Below are positions 7,928-18,871 of a stretch of DNA of 64,000 bases, one piece after another; position 1 is the stretch's first letter; each line of letters opens with the position of its first letter. Below the pieces are notes generated by a model. The model saw only the letters and a list, made by a program, of their open reading frames with translations, searched no databases and had not been told where the DNA came from. The DNA comes from Halomonas sp. GFAJ-1. GTDB lineage: Bacteria; Pseudomonadota; Gammaproteobacteria; Pseudomonadales; Halomonadaceae. Position numbers and translations under genes: made by a program. Location of the stretch: NCBI GenBank assembly GCA_002966495.1, contig CP016490.1, forward strand, positions 2,666,001 to 2,730,000, given 5' to 3'.

Positions 7928-8973
7928 AGTGGCTCCTTGGGCGCTGAGTGAGTTGCTGTATTGGCATGGCCGCTTGGACGCGGCACGGTGTAGATATCTA
8001 ATAGCGGTACACAGAGATTCATTAGTAGTACCGCAAACGCCACTGCGTCGGGGTAGCCGCCGAAGGTGCGAATAATCATCACGAGGGCACCAATGCCCGC
8101 TCCATAAATCAGTTTGCCACGTTGGCTGGTGGCCGCTGAGACCGGGTCAGTGGCGATAAAAAACGCCCCAAATAGCGTGGCGCCCGTTAATAGGTGAAAC
8201 AGCGGCGAGGCAAAGTGGCTTGGGTCGCTGGCATAAAACAGCGTCGCTAGCAGCATCATGCTACCCAGCATGGCGATGGGGATATGCCAGCTGATAATAC
8301 GCTTGGCAATTAGCACTAGCCCGCCGATTAACCAAGCAAACGCCACGTTGCGCCAAGCGCTAAGCGTGCCTTCGGGAAGCGGCTGGCTGGCCCAGAACTC
8401 GCTGGCAAGCACCGCCTCACCTTTGTGCTTGAAGGCGTCAAGCGGCGTGGCTCCGCTCAACGCATCAAGCGTTGCTGGTGGCAGGGAGCCAATAATTTGC
8501 GCCCATAGCGTTTGGTTGAATAGCGACTCGGCCGTGAGTGCTTGGGGCGGCGACCACAGCGTCATGTAAGTAGGCAACGACACTAGTAGTAAGGCATAGC
8601 CCACCATGGCCGGATTGAATGGGTTGTGGCCCAAACCGCCATACAGCTGCTTAGCGACCACAACTGCGGCCATTACGCCCACCGCGATGAGCCACCAGGG
8701 GCTAGCGGGCGGTAGAGAAGCGCCTAACAGTACGCCGGTAAGCAGCGCACTGGAATCCCGCAGCGCTGGCCTTACTGGGCGCTGGCGTAGGGCTACTATC
8801 AGTGCTTCAGCACCAAGGGCAAATAACCCGGCTAGTAGCACGTTACTGATCACGCCCAGTCCGAAGTAGAACGTCATGGCCGCTATGCCCGGCAGGGTTG
8901 CCACGATGACCCACCGCATAAGGTGGGCGGTTGATGGGGCAGCGCCTACCTGGGCGGCGTGCATCATGCTCAT
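7924..8973 (-). CDS. rnfD: Rnf complex subunit D (membrane, covalent FMN)
   Basis: Encodes 349 residues and resembles NqrB. It has about eight to ten hydrophobic segments. GHNPFNPAMVGYALLLVS (about 114-131) is a family block, and LSGATPLDAFK (about 172-182) carries the S-G-A-T flavinylation motif. FFIATDPVSAATSQRGK near residue 275 is the conserved C-terminal signature. RnfD holds flavin within the membrane and lies on the ion-translocation path. The start overlaps the rnfC stop by four bases. Confidence 0.95.
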   Translation of the reverse strand: MSMMHAAQVGAAPSTAHLMRWVIVATLPGIAAMTFYFGLGVISNVLLAGLFALGAEALIVALRQRPVRPALRDSSALLTGVLLGASLPPASPWWLIAVGVMAAVVVAKQLYGGLGHNPFNPAMVGYALLLVSLPTYMTLWSPPQALTAESLFNQTLWAQIIGSLPPATLDALSGATPLDAFKHKGEAVLASEFWASQPLPEGTLSAWRNVAFAWLIGGLVLIAKRIISWHIPIAMLGSMMLLATLFYASDPSHFASPLFHLLTGATLFGAFFIATDPVSAATSQRGKLIYGAGIGALVMIIRTFGGYPDAVAFAVLLMNLCVPLLDIYTVPRPSGHANTATHSAPKEPL

Positions 8974-10631
8974 GGGGTGTCCTTTTGGATGGCGTTCTCG
9001 CGCGCGCTGGCGAGGCGCGCTTCCGCCGCCTTGAGGTTTTCTTGGGCGGTTGCAAGCTGGGTTTCTAAATCATCAAAGCGCTGCTTAGGATCTTGTTCGG
9101 CGGCCCTGGCTAGCACTTTTTCAGCTTTTTTAACCGCAGCTTTGGCAGCGGTTTGGGCAATTCGCAGGCTACGTAGATCTACCTCTGGCGTGGCGTGATC
9201 ACCTGCAGTGCTCGTCGAAGGCTTTTGCGTTTGAGCCAGCCTTGCCTGGCGGCGGGCCTGTTTTTCAGCATCTTCCCGGGCTAGGCGTGCTTGACGGAAT
9301 TCAAAGCGATGCTTGGCGTGGTCGGACTTGGCTGTTTCTATCTGTTTCATGCGGATGCGCTGCTTTGCTAAACGATAATCCTTAACCAACGGAATAAAAC
9401 TTGGGCACACAAAGCTGCAGGCGCCGCACTCAATACAGTCAAACAGGTTAAGTGTTTCCAGCGTGCTATCGTTTTCGGCCCGGGCATACCAGTGCAACTG
9501 CTGGGGGAGTAGTTGGGCGGGGCACACACTTTCGCAGGCACTGCAGCGAATGCAGGGCGACTCAATAGGCGCTGGTGGTAGCTCTGCCAGGGTAGCGGCA
9601 ATCAGGCAGTTGGTGGTTTTCGTCACCGGCGTGTCTAACGTGGCAAGGGGGGTGCCCATCATAGGACCGCCAACAATAACCTGATGGAGTTGCCCGGGCA
9701 TTAAACCAACGCCGTCGAGCAAACTGGCCACCGATGTACCTAGCCGTACCCAGTAATTCCCTGGGGTACTAACCGCTTCGCCGGTCAGGGTAACAATACG
9801 CTCAACCAATGGTTTGCCGTCGCGCACGGCGTGAAGTGCTGCCAGCAGGGTGCCAGGATTATGGCATAGCGTGCCCACATCGGCAGGTAAACCACCGCTG
9901 GGCACGTCACGATTAAGCACTTTTTTGATTAACTGGCGTTCACCTCCGCTGGGGTAGCGGGTCTCGATGACCTTCAGCACGATGGCTGCCGGATGCTGTG
10001 CCTGGGGGAGCGCGTGCTCTAAGGCACTAATGGCCTCGGGTTTGTTATCTTCAATCCCGATAACGATGGTTTGCACACCACAGAGTCTGGCAATTAGCTG
10101 GGCGCCTTCCAGTACATCCGCGGGGTAGCTGCGCAGGGTAAGGTCGTCAGCGGTGATATAGGGTTCGCACTCGGCGGCGTTAACCACCAGTGTGTCTATC
10201 GCGTGATGCTCTGCGACCTGGGCTTTAATGTAAGTGGGAAAGCCCGCCCCCCCTAGGCCGGTTAGCCCGCTGCTATCTAGCCTCTCGAGTAGTGTGGCCG
10301 GTGAGGCTGCCCGCCAATCAAGCGGTGGTAGCCTTTGCCAGTTGTCTAACCCATCCGACTCAATGGTAATCGCGGTGTTGCTAATCTGGGTGACGGTGCC
10401 GCTTACGCTGGCGTGAAGAGGGGCGGAAATCATACCATCGCGCTGGGCGATCAAGCTGCCCACCTTCACGCTGTCTCCCATCGCAACGCAGGGCGTCGCA
10501 GCGTTCCCTGCATGCTGTTTTAAAGGCAGCGTTACCTGGGCCGGCAGCGCTGCAACCTGCAACTTAGATTGATTCGAGCGGGCTTTACGCTCGGGCGGGT
10601 AAATGCCGCCTGGAAACTCAAAGGCGGGCAT
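8970..10631 (-). CDS. rnfC: Rnf complex subunit C (NADH/Fe-S subunit)
   Basis: Encodes 553 residues from the ATG at 10631, which has AGGAGTGAGC upstream. This start overlaps rnfB by only 14 bases, and [20 protein letters not shown] aligns with the known RnfC N terminus; an upstream ATG at 10664 is less likely. It has the NuoF-like region [12 protein letters not shown] (about 124-135), an SLBB region, and two [4Fe-4S] clusters in [12 protein letters not shown] and [12 protein letters not shown] (about 360-410). A long Ala/Lys/Arg/Gln-rich, coiled-coil-like C-terminal tail (about 430-553) is typical of gammaproteobacterial RnfC but variable in length. It passes electrons between NADH and the rest of the complex. 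Confidence 0.95.
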   Translation of the reverse strand: MPAFEFPGGIYPPERKARSNQSKLQVAALPAQVTLPLKQHAGNAATPCVAMGDSVKVGSLIAQRDGMISAPLHASVSGTVTQISNTAITIESDGLDNWQRLPPLDWRAASPATLLERLDSSGLTGLGGAGFPTYIKAQVAEHHAIDTLVVNAAECEPYITADDLTLRSYPADVLEGAQLIARLCGVQTIVIGIEDNKPEAISALEHALPQAQHPAAIVLKVIETRYPSGGERQLIKKVLNRDVPSGGLPADVGTLCHNPGTLLAALHAVRDGKPLVERIVTLTGEAVSTPGNYWVRLGTSVASLLDGVGLMPGQLHQVIVGGPMMGTPLATLDTPVTKTTNCLIAATLAELPPAPIESPCIRCSACESVCPAQLLPQQLHWYARAENDSTLETLNLFDCIECGACSFVCPSFIPLVKDYRLAKQRIRMKQIETAKSDHAKHRFEFRQARLAREDAEKQARRQARLAQTQKPSTSTAGDHATPEVDLRSLRIAQTAAKAAVKKAEKVLARAAEQDPKQRFDDLETQLATAQENLKAAEARLASARENAIQKDTP

Positions 10632-11220
10632 GCTCACTCCTGGCGTGGGGGCGGTCACTGGCAATGATTCCAGAAGCGCTTACTAACGGCTGCCACTGGG
10701 TGAGCGGTTTACTTCTGGGCAGCATATCAATGCAATCCACGGGGCAGGGGGCTACACATAAGTCGCAGCCGGTGCACTCATCTTCAATCACGGTATGCAT
10801 CTGCTTGGCGGCCCCAATAATGGCATCAACCGGGCATGCCTGAATGCACTTAGTACAGCCAATGCACTCCGCTTCGCGTATAAACGCGACGGTATCGTCG
10901 GTGGCAGCGTCACCATCTAAAGGCGCTGGCTCTCGGCCCAATAGGTCAGCCAATGCGTGAATAGTGGCGTCGCCGCCGGGTGGGCACTTGTTGAGGGCAT
11001 CGCCTTGGTTAATGGCTTCAGCGTAGGGGCGGCAGCCAGGGTAGCCGCACTGGCCGCATTGGGTTTGCGGAAGCAGCGCATTAATTTGCTCAACCAGCGG
11101 GTTCGCTTCGCTTTTAAAACGTTCGCTGGCCATGCCCAGCAGTGCTCCAAAGATAATACCTAGCCCTGTCAGCACGCCTATGGCGCTGACAATGCCCCAC
11201 CATGAAAATGTATCGCCCAT
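10618..11220 (-). CDS. rnfB: Rnf complex subunit B (multi-cluster Fe-S protein)
   Basis: Encodes 200 residues. An N-terminal membrane helix (about 8-28) anchors it. The Cys motif [17 protein letters not shown] (about 54-70) binds one [4Fe-4S] cluster. Two ferredoxin-type motifs, [12 protein letters not shown] and [12 protein letters not shown] (about 118-162), bind two more. RnfB is the ferredoxin-side electron entry or exit. Spacing to rnfA is three bases, and its 3' end overlaps rnfC. Confidence 0.96.
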   Translation of the reverse strand: MGDTFSWWGIVSAIGVLTGLGIIFGALLGMASERFKSEANPLVEQINALLPQTQCGQCGYPGCRPYAEAINQGDALNKCPPGGDATIHALADLLGREPAPLDGDAATDDTVAFIREAECIGCTKCIQACPVDAIIGAAKQMHTVIEDECTGCDLCVAPCPVDCIDMLPRSKPLTQWQPLVSASGIIASDRPHARSEHARL

Positions 11221-11223
11221 GGG

Positions 11224-11805
11224 TTACCCCTGCACCAAGCCAGAAAAACCAAGAAACGCTAGCGACATAAGGCTTGCGGTAATCATCGCGATGGCTGCCC
11301 CCTTAAAGGGCATGGGTACATCGGCGCTGGCCAAGCGCTCGCGCATCGCGGCAAACAGTACCAGGATCAGCGAGAACCCTAGCGCTGCGCCTAGGCCATA
11401 GAGTGTCGTGTGGAAAAAGCTCAGCTCGCGGTTAAGTGATAGTAGCGCTACCCCGAGTACGGCACAGTTGGTGGTAATTAGCGGCAGAAAAATCCCCAAC
11501 ACCTGATGCAACAGGGGGCTAAGCTGGCGCACCATTATTTCGGTGAACTGTACGACGGCAGCAATCACTACAATAAAGCTAATGGTACGCAGATAGGTAA
11601 TATCAAAGGGCACCAGTAAACCGTGATACACCACGTAGCTGGCCGCGGAGGCAAGCGTAAGTACAAAGGTTGTGGCCAGAGACATGCCCATGGCTGATTC
11701 CAGCTTATTGGAAACGCCCATGAAAGGGCACAGCCCTAAAAACTGTACCAGTACGAAATTATTGACCAGCGCGGTGCTGACCAAAATGATAAAGAGTTCA
11801 CTCAT
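11224..11805 (-). CDS. rnfA: Rnf complex subunit A
   Basis: Encodes 193 residues, the family length. It has six hydrophobic spans with [18 protein letters not shown] (about 15-32) and [13 protein letters not shown] (about 104-116), the two symmetric Cys-containing motifs characteristic of RnfA/NqrE. Its start overlaps the stop of the upstream diguanylate cyclase gene by four bases, so in this genome rnfA is not the first gene of its operon. Confidence 0.96.
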   Translation of the reverse strand: MSELFIILVSTALVNNFVLVQFLGLCPFMGVSNKLESAMGMSLATTFVLTLASAASYVVYHGLLVPFDITYLRTISFIVVIAAVVQFTEIMVRQLSPLLHQVLGIFLPLITTNCAVLGVALLSLNRELSFFHTTLYGLGAALGFSLILVLFAAMRERLASADVPMPFKGAAIAMITASLMSLAFLGFSGLVQG

Positions 11806-13400
11806 GGCGGGGTATTGTGCGTAGAAATAGTCTCTTTGACTAGCGGTGGTGCATAAAGTCGCACCTGATGTCGGCCCGCTTTTTTCGCCTCATAAAGGGC
11901 TTGGTCGGCGGTGCTCATAAGTGCCGTAGGTGTAAAGTGCTCATTGATCTCCAGCGCACTGATACCAATACTAAAGGTAAGGTGAGGGGCAACCGGTGAA
12001 AAGTTATGCGGGTAATTAAGCGCATCAATTTCCGCATTAATAGCGTTGGCTAACCGGTGCGCCTGGTCGGCGGGCATCTCTGCGAGAACAGAGAACTCTT
12101 CGCCGCCGGTTCGGGCAATCAAAACGTCATTATTCTCGGCAAACGCTTGAAGTGTTGCGCCCACGGTGGCAAGGCAGTGGTCGCCCTTGGGATGGCCGTA
12201 ATGGTCGTTAAATAATTTAAAATGGTCAATATCGAGCATCATCACCGCAACCGGGGTGTGATGGGCTATTGCTTGCTCTACAGCGCGCTGTAACTCTTGA
12301 TCAAAAAGGCGACGGTTAGGTAATCCCGTTAAAGGGTCGTGGGTGGAGAGAATACTTAATTTTTCATTGAGCTGCCGTTGGCGGGTGAACTGTTGCTCAA
12401 ACGTACGTGCAAGTAGGCCTATTTCGTCATTGCGATTGGTAAGCTTATCGTGATTTATTTCTTGTGTTCCTACTTGCTGAGTGAATTGGGTTAATAACCT
12501 CAGTGGTTTAAGAACGATTTTCTCAAGCAGTAAAAGTACTATGACAATGACAGCTATCATCAAGCCTGCTGTCCATAGCAGTACGTAACGAAAGGTGGCT
12601 AAACTGGTTAAATAGCTAGTTCGGTCAAGCTCTACTCCAACAGCTAAGGAGGCGGGAGCAGTTGAGCCTGAAATGGGGAGGTAGCGTTCGGCAACTACAG
12701 TGTTACCTGAGAAGCTAAAAGTGTCATTTAGAGGCGCTGCCTGGTTACTGACGCTAAGATTGATTGATAACCCAGTATAATCCTCCAAAAATCTCAGCCA
12801 TTCATTATTTAGCGTACGTGTCTTAAACAGCCATCCTGGCGATATGCCACTTTTATCGGTAAGCAAAATGGGGCTAGAGGCTACGGCGGCGAGAGGATTA
12901 TCAGGATATATATTAGTTTGATCAGTTCTGTTTTCTTTGATGGCAGCTTGCATGCTGTTAACCCACGGAGCCATCCAGCTACAGATATCTGCGGGAGTAT
13001 GGCATGTTTGATAGCTGCCTGTTGCCGGGTTTATTCCTGCAAGAAAATGAACATCGCCATTGCGAGTGAAAAACGCCATTAGCTGATAGCGCATATTCTC
13101 AAACATTTCTTGGCTAAAGTTGACGTCTGCGTAGCGCGGGTAATTGCCCTGGACAAACTGATAGGTATCATCCCAATGAGCCCAGTCTCGCACTTGGGCG
13201 TGTAGCTGCTGTTGATCCAGTTGAAAGCTACGCTCAACGCGATCAAGCTCCCTTTTTATCGTTGCACGCTCTTCTTCCTGCAGGGCTGGAAATATAAGCC
13301 ATATGCTAATTGCTGCTAGCGCAGTGATTGCGCCGATCAATAATCCGCTAAGTGCAGCAAAGAAACGAAAACGCAATGAGCGCGGAGTACGCGGATTCAT
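11802..13400 (-). CDS. Membrane diguanylate cyclase with CHASE4-like sensor, first gene of the rnf operon
   Basis: Encodes 532 residues. A membrane helix (about 12-34) is followed by an extracytoplasmic domain containing [14 protein letters not shown] (about 67-80), the signature of CHASE4 ligand-binding domains. A second helix (about 275-297), a HAMP-like linker and a GGDEF domain (about 355-520) follow, with active site R-T-G-G-E-E-F. It should make cyclic-di-GMP from two GTP. The allosteric I-site R-x-x-D expected just before the active site reads E-N-N-D, so product inhibition is probably lost. Its ATGA overlap with rnfA ties its translation to that of Rnf. Confidence 0.88.
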   Translation of the reverse strand: MNPRTPRSLRFRFFAALSGLLIGAITALAAISIWLIFPALQEEERATIKRELDRVERSFQLDQQQLHAQVRDWAHWDDTYQFVQGNYPRYADVNFSQEMFENMRYQLMAFFTRNGDVHFLAGINPATGSYQTCHTPADICSWMAPWVNSMQAAIKENRTDQTNIYPDNPLAAVASSPILLTDKSGISPGWLFKTRTLNNEWLRFLEDYTGLSINLSVSNQAAPLNDTFSFSGNTVVAERYLPISGSTAPASLAVGVELDRTSYLTSLATFRYVLLWTAGLMIAVIVIVLLLLEKIVLKPLRLLTQFTQQVGTQEINHDKLTNRNDEIGLLARTFEQQFTRQRQLNEKLSILSTHDPLTGLPNRRLFDQELQRAVEQAIAHHTPVAVMMLDIDHFKLFNDHYGHPKGDHCLATVGATLQAFAENNDVLIARTGGEEFSVLAEMPADQAHRLANAINAEIDALNYPHNFSPVAPHLTFSIGISALEINEHFTPTALMSTADQALYEAKKAGRHQVRLYAPPLVKETISTHNTPP

Positions 13401-13440
13401 GAAGCAAACTCACTAAGGTTGATATATTAGTACGACAGCA

Positions 13441-13474
13441 TAAAAAAGGGCTAAGATTATGAACTTAGCCCTTC
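13441..13474 (-). terminator. Rho-independent terminator of metG
   Basis: On the minus strand AAGGGCTAAG and CTTAGCCCTT form a perfect ten-base-pair stem followed by TTTTTTA. It lies just beyond the metG stop and before the diguanylate cyclase start, so the rnf operon needs its own promoter in 13401-13440. Confidence 0.85.
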
Positions 13475-13489
13475 TGTCTGGGTATCTAA

Positions 13490-15526
13490 TTACGTTACAC
13501 GTTGACCAGGCTCTGCGCCAGAGTCGGGAGAGAGCAGATAAATACCCTCGTTGTTAGCAGAAGCCAGTACCATGCCTTCTGAAACGCCAAAGCGCATTTT
13601 ACGCGGCGCCAAGTTAGCCACCATCACCGTTAAGCGGCCCTCTAGCGCTTCTGGCGAGTAAGCTGATCGAATGCCTGAAAAGACATTGCGGGTTTCGCCG
13701 CCCAAATCCAGGGTTAGCTGCAAGAGTTTATCTGCACCTTCAACGTATTGCGCTTTAGCGATACGAGCAATGCGTAGGTCTACTTTCGCAAAGTCCTCAA
13801 AGCTGATTTCTGCAGCAATAGGGTCTTCTGCCAAGGGCCCTTTGGGGGTGTTCTTCAGCTTCTGCTCTTCCACTAAATCCTCCTTAGAGGCCTCAATCAT
13901 GGCGTCGATTTTGTCACGCTCAACCCGCGTCATTAGGGGCTTGAACTTATTGATCGGATGATTAATCAACACATCACCACGGCTTTCCCAATCCAGGGAG
14001 TCAAGCTTGAGGAACTCGCGGGCTTGTTCAGCCATTACAGGTACTACCGGAGCGAGGTAGACCATTAACTGGCGGAACAGGTTGATGCCCACGGAGCAGA
14101 TCTCTAGCACCTCGCTATCGCGGCCATCCTGTTTTGCCAGTGCCCAGGGTTCTTTTTCAGCAATATAGGTATTGGCCTCATCTGCCAATTCCATGATTTT
14201 GCGCATGGCTCGGCTAAATTCTCGGGCTTCGAAATCGCCCGCAATGTCTTCGCCGGCGGCAATAAAGCGCGCCACCATCTGGGGCTCGGCACAGTGTTCT
14301 GCTAGGGTACCGTTCCCAATTTTTTTCACAAAGCCTGCGCAGCGGCTGGCGATGTTAACGACCTTACCAACGAGATCAGAATTCACCCGTGCGGCGAAAT
14401 CTTCCAGATTGAGGTCTAAATCGTCGACTTTGGAGGTTAGCTTCGCTGCAAAATAGTAGCGCAAGTATTCTGGGTTAAGGTGCTCGGCATAAGTAGCGGC
14501 TTTAATAAAAGTGCCGCGTGACTTGGACATCTTGGCGCCATCGACGGTTAAAAAGCCGTGGCAATTAACCGCCGTAGGGGTGCGCAGGTCGGCGCCATGG
14601 AGCATGGCGGGCCAGAACAGGGCATGGAAGTAGACAATGTCTTTACCAATAAAGTGATAGATCTCGGCGCTGGAGTCTTTTTGCCAGAAACTATCGAAAT
14701 CAATTCCTTCGCGGTCGCAAAGGTTTTTAAAGCTAGCCAGGTAACCAATAGGGGCATCAAGCCACACGTAGAAGTATTTGCCTGGCGCGTCGGGGATTTC
14801 AAAGCCGAAATAAGGTGCATCTCGGGAGATATCCCACTCGTTAAACCCGGATTCGAACCACTCCATAAGCTTATTGCGAATTTGTGATTGAACGTGACCG
14901 TCGTTAATCCACGCCTGAAGAAACTCAGCAAAGTCAGGTAGCTTAAAAAAGTAGTGGGTAGAGCTGCGTACCTCTGGAGTCGCCCCTGAGATAGCTGAAA
15001 CCGGGTTAATCAAGTCGGCGGGCGTGTAGGTTGCACCACACTTTTCGCAGTTATCTCCGTACTGGTCGTCGGCGCCGCACTTTGGGCAGGTGCCTTTAAT
15101 AAAGCGGTCCGCTAGGAACAAGCCTTTTTGAGGGTCAAACATCTGCTCAATATCGCGAGTGGCAATATGGCCTTTATCGCGCAGGCGTGTGTAAATCAGT
15201 TCACTAAAATAACGGTTTTCGTTGGAATGGGTGGAGTGGTAGTTATCAAACCCAACACCAAAGCGGGAAAAGTCTTCTTGGTGATCTTGGGAGACGCGGG
15301 CGATCAATGCCTCTGGCGTGATGCCTTCCTGCTCAGCGCGCAGCATAATGGCGGTGCCATGGGCATCATCGGCGCAAACGTAGTAGCACTGCTGGCCACG
15401 ACTTTTTTGAAAACGCACCCAAATATCCGTCTGGATGTACTCAAGCAGGTGACCGAGGTGAATCGCTCCATTCGCATAGGGGAGCGCGCTGGTCACCAGA
15501 ATGTTGCGCGGGGCAGTGTTGGACAT
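13490..15526 (-). CDS. metG: Methionyl-tRNA synthetase
   Basis: Encodes 678 residues, equal to the E. coli-type enzyme. The class I signature A-I-H-L-G-H is at about residues 21-26, and the zinc-knuckle pairs in [18 protein letters not shown] lie near 146-163. KMSKSRGT is near 335. A C-terminal Trbp111-like tRNA-binding domain (about 575-678) begins at [14 protein letters not shown]. It charges tRNA-Met and initiator tRNA. The leader of about 138 bases between metG and the small upstream gene contains a hairpin at 15567-15590. Confidence 0.97.
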   Translation of the reverse strand: MSNTAPRNILVTSALPYANGAIHLGHLLEYIQTDIWVRFQKSRGQQCYYVCADDAHGTAIMLRAEQEGITPEALIARVSQDHQEDFSRFGVGFDNYHSTHSNENRYFSELIYTRLRDKGHIATRDIEQMFDPQKGLFLADRFIKGTCPKCGADDQYGDNCEKCGATYTPADLINPVSAISGATPEVRSSTHYFFKLPDFAEFLQAWINDGHVQSQIRNKLMEWFESGFNEWDISRDAPYFGFEIPDAPGKYFYVWLDAPIGYLASFKNLCDREGIDFDSFWQKDSSAEIYHFIGKDIVYFHALFWPAMLHGADLRTPTAVNCHGFLTVDGAKMSKSRGTFIKAATYAEHLNPEYLRYYFAAKLTSKVDDLDLNLEDFAARVNSDLVGKVVNIASRCAGFVKKIGNGTLAEHCAEPQMVARFIAAGEDIAGDFEAREFSRAMRKIMELADEANTYIAEKEPWALAKQDGRDSEVLEICSVGINLFRQLMVYLAPVVPVMAEQAREFLKLDSLDWESRGDVLINHPINKFKPLMTRVERDKIDAMIEASKEDLVEEQKLKNTPKGPLAEDPIAAEISFEDFAKVDLRIARIAKAQYVEGADKLLQLTLDLGGETRNVFSGIRSAYSPEALEGRLTVMVANLAPRKMRFGVSEGMVLASANNEGIYLLSPDSGAEPGQRVT

Positions 15527-15563
15527 GGTGAATGATGCTTCCGGTTAGGCCATAACAAATAAA

Positions 15564-15590
15564 GACGGCGAAGGATAAATGCGCTTCGCC
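15564..15590 (-). terminator. Possible terminator between the 93-aa gene and metG
   Basis: GGCGAAG and CTTCGCC pair across a ten-base loop. On the minus strand the stem is followed by GTCTTTATTTG, an interrupted T tract. It could end the upstream small gene or act within the metG leader. Confidence 0.35.
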
Positions 15591-15664
15591 GGTAACGTAA
15601 CTTCGTGCGTTAGAACTGTTGATCGTTAATAGCTGTTGCTAAAAACTAACAAGGTTTCTTAACG

Positions 15665-15946
15665 CTAATACAGCGCTTGCTCTTCTTGCACCACTTCGCG
15701 CAGCACGTTCAAAAACAGCTTGTCGGCGTCTGAGTGCTCTGCGGGGTCTTCAGGAATGTGTACGCTGGTGGTGTCGGATATCTCGTTAGCAATGCGAGCC
15801 ATCGCTGAAGCGCTATTGCCTTCTGCCAGCTCCTTGCGAGCAATGGTCAGCGACTGTTCAAGAATTTTTGGGTCTTGTAGCAGTTTGCGTATAAAGCCAT
15901 GCAGCTCGTTGATGATGCGTGTTTTTTGAATTTCTGATGCGGACAT
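15665..15946 (-). CDS. Small acidic protein of unknown function
   Basis: Encodes 93 residues from the ATG at 15946, with AAGGAG eight bases upstream. A longer in-frame start at 15994 has no such site. It is predicted mostly helical and carries no membrane segment, cysteine or known motif. The N-terminal half holds Lys/Arg-rich helices, and the C-terminal half is acidic (I-P-E-D-P-A-E-H-S-D-A-D). It sits between the acyltransferase gene and metG on the same strand. I cannot assign a function. Confidence 0.6.
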   Translation of the reverse strand: MSASEIQKTRIINELHGFIRKLLQDPKILEQSLTIARKELAEGNSASAMARIANEISDTTSVHIPEDPAEHSDADKLFLNVLREVVQEEQALY

Positions 15947-16073
15947 TAGGACTCTCCTTAAGACCGCGCTTGGTGAAACTGCCAAGCGGAACAATTATTG
16001 CCTTGACCATAGCACTTTTTCGGCGGCCGAGCATGTTCTGCTCGGCGCCAGCGTGGGAAAAATTCAACAGCGT

Positions 16074-17255
16074 TTAAAGGGTTAAACGGCCCGCTTTATG
16101 TTTAACAGGGTTGGCGTACTGTTCGAGCCAGTAGGGGCGTAGCGCTTCAGGTACACTGGCTAAACGCTCCTTAAAACGTTCTCTGTCCTGCCGTGAAATG
16201 GCTTTGCGGGCGACCAGTTCTGGCGCCTCACCCAGTGCTTCTAAGGCAAGGTAATGGCTTGGGAATAAGCGGTAGCCGCCAATCACCTGGCGGTCGATTT
16301 CTGCCGCCACTTCCCCAGGCGTGGCCATATCGGCGCTGACTGGACTGCCAAATTTGAGTTGGACACGCCCCTTGGAGCCGGTAATTCCCGCCACAATTGA
16401 GCGAATATCTTCAAATTCACTTTTAGCGTAGCTGCCCTGGGTGGCCACGTCATGTAGCTCTTGGGCTTTTTGCAGGTCGCAAGGGTCGTACTCATAGCTT
16501 ATGGAGACCGGGACCAGCTTTAATTCCGCAATGGCTTCGCCAAATTCCATATCACGCTCGGCGTGGCGTCTGGCCATAATGAGCATTTTGATAATAGCGG
16601 CGTCGGTATGATCTATGCCGTTTTTGGCACGCCCTTCACGCTGAGCCATCCATATGGAGTGCTGGTCGACCGTAATGGAGTGGCGTATGTAGGCAGAAAG
16701 CTGCTGATAGGCCGCCAGCATGGCGCGCTTGCCACGGGCACTGCGCGGCACAATAAAGCTCTTATTTAGACGCATAAGGTCCGTGACATAAGGCTTTTTC
16801 AGCAGGTTGTCACCAATCGCGATACGCACGGTATCGCGATTGGCCTGATAGAGCGCGTAATTGACAAATGCAGGGTCCAGCGAAATATCACGGTGGTTGC
16901 CGATAAATAAATAGGCGCTGTGATCGTCGAGTTTATCAAGCCCAGCGACGTCAAACGCATCCGTGGTGGTGCGAATCATGCGCTCCATATAATGGGCAAT
17001 ACGCATTTGGAAGCCGCGCACGGTGGTAACGCCTTTCACCTCGCGGCGCACGGCATAGCTTGCCAGGCCGCGTGCGAGAGGAGGTGCCCATTTGGCTAGG
17101 CGCGGCAGCCGGAATTGCGTTAGCGCATCGAGTAGCTCGCTGTCGTGGGAGAGGCGCGCAAGAACGTCTTTCACCTCATGATCCATGTAGGGCCGAATGT
17201 CGGCCCAAGGGTCATTGGCGGGGTCAGCATTGGGTGCGTTATTGTGTTGAGTCAT
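16074..17255 (-). CDS. PlsC-like glycerophospholipid acyltransferase
   Basis: Encodes 393 residues. The acyltransferase block I is N-H-R-D-I-S-L-D (about 119-126), where the usual H-x4-D catalytic pair is intact. IVPRSARGKR (about 167-176), MAQREGRAKNG (about 203-213) and LVPVSISYEYDP (about 246-257) correspond to blocks II-IV. There is no obvious N-terminal membrane anchor. It is longer than PlsC (about 245 residues) and belongs to the larger cytoplasmic 1-acyl-glycerol-3-phosphate acyltransferase-like group. The acyl acceptor is not certain. Its neighbours, rdgC and a small unknown gene, do not help. Confidence 0.75.
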   Translation of the reverse strand: MTQHNNAPNADPANDPWADIRPYMDHEVKDVLARLSHDSELLDALTQFRLPRLAKWAPPLARGLASYAVRREVKGVTTVRGFQMRIAHYMERMIRTTTDAFDVAGLDKLDDHSAYLFIGNHRDISLDPAFVNYALYQANRDTVRIAIGDNLLKKPYVTDLMRLNKSFIVPRSARGKRAMLAAYQQLSAYIRHSITVDQHSIWMAQREGRAKNGIDHTDAAIIKMLIMARRHAERDMEFGEAIAELKLVPVSISYEYDPCDLQKAQELHDVATQGSYAKSEFEDIRSIVAGITGSKGRVQLKFGSPVSADMATPGEVAAEIDRQVIGGYRLFPSHYLALEALGEAPELVARKAISRQDRERFKERLASVPEALRPYWLEQYANPVKHKAGRLTL

Positions 17256-17314
17256 GCGATCCGTTGGGTGTTAAGCAGAAGTAAGTCGATGTTCAGCGCC
17301 AGCAAAAGTAGCCA

Positions 17315-18253
17315 TTAGGCTTCTTGCTGCGCGGCAGGTTCCCGCTGTGTTTCACCTCCGAGCCACTCCAATAAACGGGTGACGTCGTCGGATAGCGCCT
17401 GTGCCATTAAAATAAAGTCGGTTTCCAGGCGTGCCAGGGCGTCGTCGCCATCATCGGCATGGTCAGCCTCCTCGATTAGCGCGTCGCCAAAACGCAGCGA
17501 TTTAAGTGCTAAATCGTCGTGGAGTACAAAGCTTAAGCGACCCTCCAGGCTAATAGCGAGTTTACTTGCTTGGCGACCACTTTCGAGCAGTTGTTGAATC
17601 TCGTCGCTGTCTAAGTCTACTTGCCTTGCCCGCAAAACGCCGTCATCGCCTTTGGCTTTCAGCTCCACTTGATCGCCCAGCTTAAGATCCGATGGGCGGC
17701 TGGCAGGGTCGCCAAGCCATGTGGTCATGGCACGGATGGGCAGCGTTTGGGAGGAGATTGGCGTGGCCTTTAAACTGCCAAGGGTTTCACGGAGTAGGTC
17801 TAAGATATCTTCTGCGCGGGTACGTGAGCTGGCATTAATACCGATCAGGTGGCGGCGGGTATCCCACCACACGTCGACTTTCTGGCTGCGTACAAAAGCA
17901 CGCGGCAGTAATGCTTCTGTAACTTGCTCTTTTAACGCGGTTTTTTCTTTGCGCGTGACTTTGCGACCTTCGCTGGCCTCAATATCCGCGACTTTTTCGT
18001 CGACTTCTTCTTTAACCACTGAAGCCGGCAGTAAACGCTCCTGACGCAGCGCTGAGATCAGCCGATGCCCCTGGATTTCATGCAGTAATTGTCCTCCGCT
18101 TAAGCGGCCTGCGGGCGCTGTCCAGCCAAGGCGCCGTGCATCGGCATTTCCAAGAGGCTTGGCTGCATGGGTATCGAGTGCGCTTGCTAATGCTGAACTG
18201 TCTAGCTCAGGGGCGCCATGAAGGCGATATAAATGCAGGTGCTTAAACCACAT
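17315..18253 (-). CDS. rdgC: Recombination-associated protein RdgC
   Basis: Encodes 312 residues from the ATG at 18253; the start at 18283 would add ten residues not seen in the family. The N terminus MWFKHLHLYRL and the GWTAPAGRL segment near residue 38 are typical. RdgC forms a ring-shaped dimer on double-stranded DNA and restrains RecA loading. The middle is rich in Lys/Glu (about 90-120, E-G-R-K-V-T-R-K-E-K). AGGATTGGTGAC precedes the start. Confidence 0.92.
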   Translation of the reverse strand: MWFKHLHLYRLHGAPELDSSALASALDTHAAKPLGNADARRLGWTAPAGRLSGGQLLHEIQGHRLISALRQERLLPASVVKEEVDEKVADIEASEGRKVTRKEKTALKEQVTEALLPRAFVRSQKVDVWWDTRRHLIGINASSRTRAEDILDLLRETLGSLKATPISSQTLPIRAMTTWLGDPASRPSDLKLGDQVELKAKGDDGVLRARQVDLDSDEIQQLLESGRQASKLAISLEGRLSFVLHDDLALKSLRFGDALIEEADHADDGDDALARLETDFILMAQALSDDVTRLLEWLGGETQREPAAQQEA

Positions 18254-18433
18254 GTCACCAATCCTATTAAAAAGGTGGCACATTATGTCGAAAGCAGACC
18301 TTTCCTGCTAGCACCTCGGGGGAATGTCGTGTTGTTGCGTACGTTTTAAACTTGTGTTTGATTGATGATTGTTTTTACCAACTCGCTCAACCACACACAG
18401 TTATTGAAAAACAGTTATCGAAAAGGAGGCTCT

Positions 18434-18871
18434 ATGTCAGGGGCAATTACACAGGTAGGTATGCGGGTCCGCGGCTATCACTTAGACGGCTATGGCCACG
18501 TAAATAACGCGCGCTACCTTGAGTTCATGGAAGAGGGGCGCTGGGCCTTTTTTGATGAGCACCCGCGACTGATCAAGCAACTTCACCAATCAGGATATGC
18601 ATTTGTGGTGGTTAATTTAAATATTGATTACCGCGCGGCGGCGGTGCAGAACGATGATCTTCATGTTTTGACGGGTATTGTCGAGGTAGGTGAGCGCAGT
18701 GCGCTTTGCCACCACCACATCCTACGTAAAGATGGCGCGCTTGTCGCTCAAGCGGATCTCACCTTTGTGCTACTTGATATGAAAGCCAACAAAGCCGCGG
18801 CCATTAAAGGTGACGTGCGTGACGTGCTTGAAGGTCTCGTAGTGACAAAAGAAGCGTTTACAGCACAATAA
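18434..18871 (+). CDS. Acyl-CoA thioesterase, hotdog fold (4HBT family)
   Basis: Encodes 145 residues from the ATG at 18434, which follows a textbook AAAGGAGG site; the upstream start at 18362 is rejected. The motif YGHVNNARYLEFMEEGRW (about 20-37) is the 4-hydroxybenzoyl-CoA thioesterase signature, with the catalytic Glu in the M-E-E-G-R part. The usual Asp at the start of the motif is moved (L-D-G-Y-G-H). It probably hydrolyses medium- or long-chain acyl-CoA. It stands alone upstream of gyrA. Confidence 0.8.
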   Translation: MSGAITQVGMRVRGYHLDGYGHVNNARYLEFMEEGRWAFFDEHPRLIKQLHQSGYAFVVVNLNIDYRAAAVQNDDLHVLTGIVEVGERSALCHHHILRKDGALVAQADLTFVLLDMKANKAAAIKGDVRDVLEGLVVTKEAFTAQ

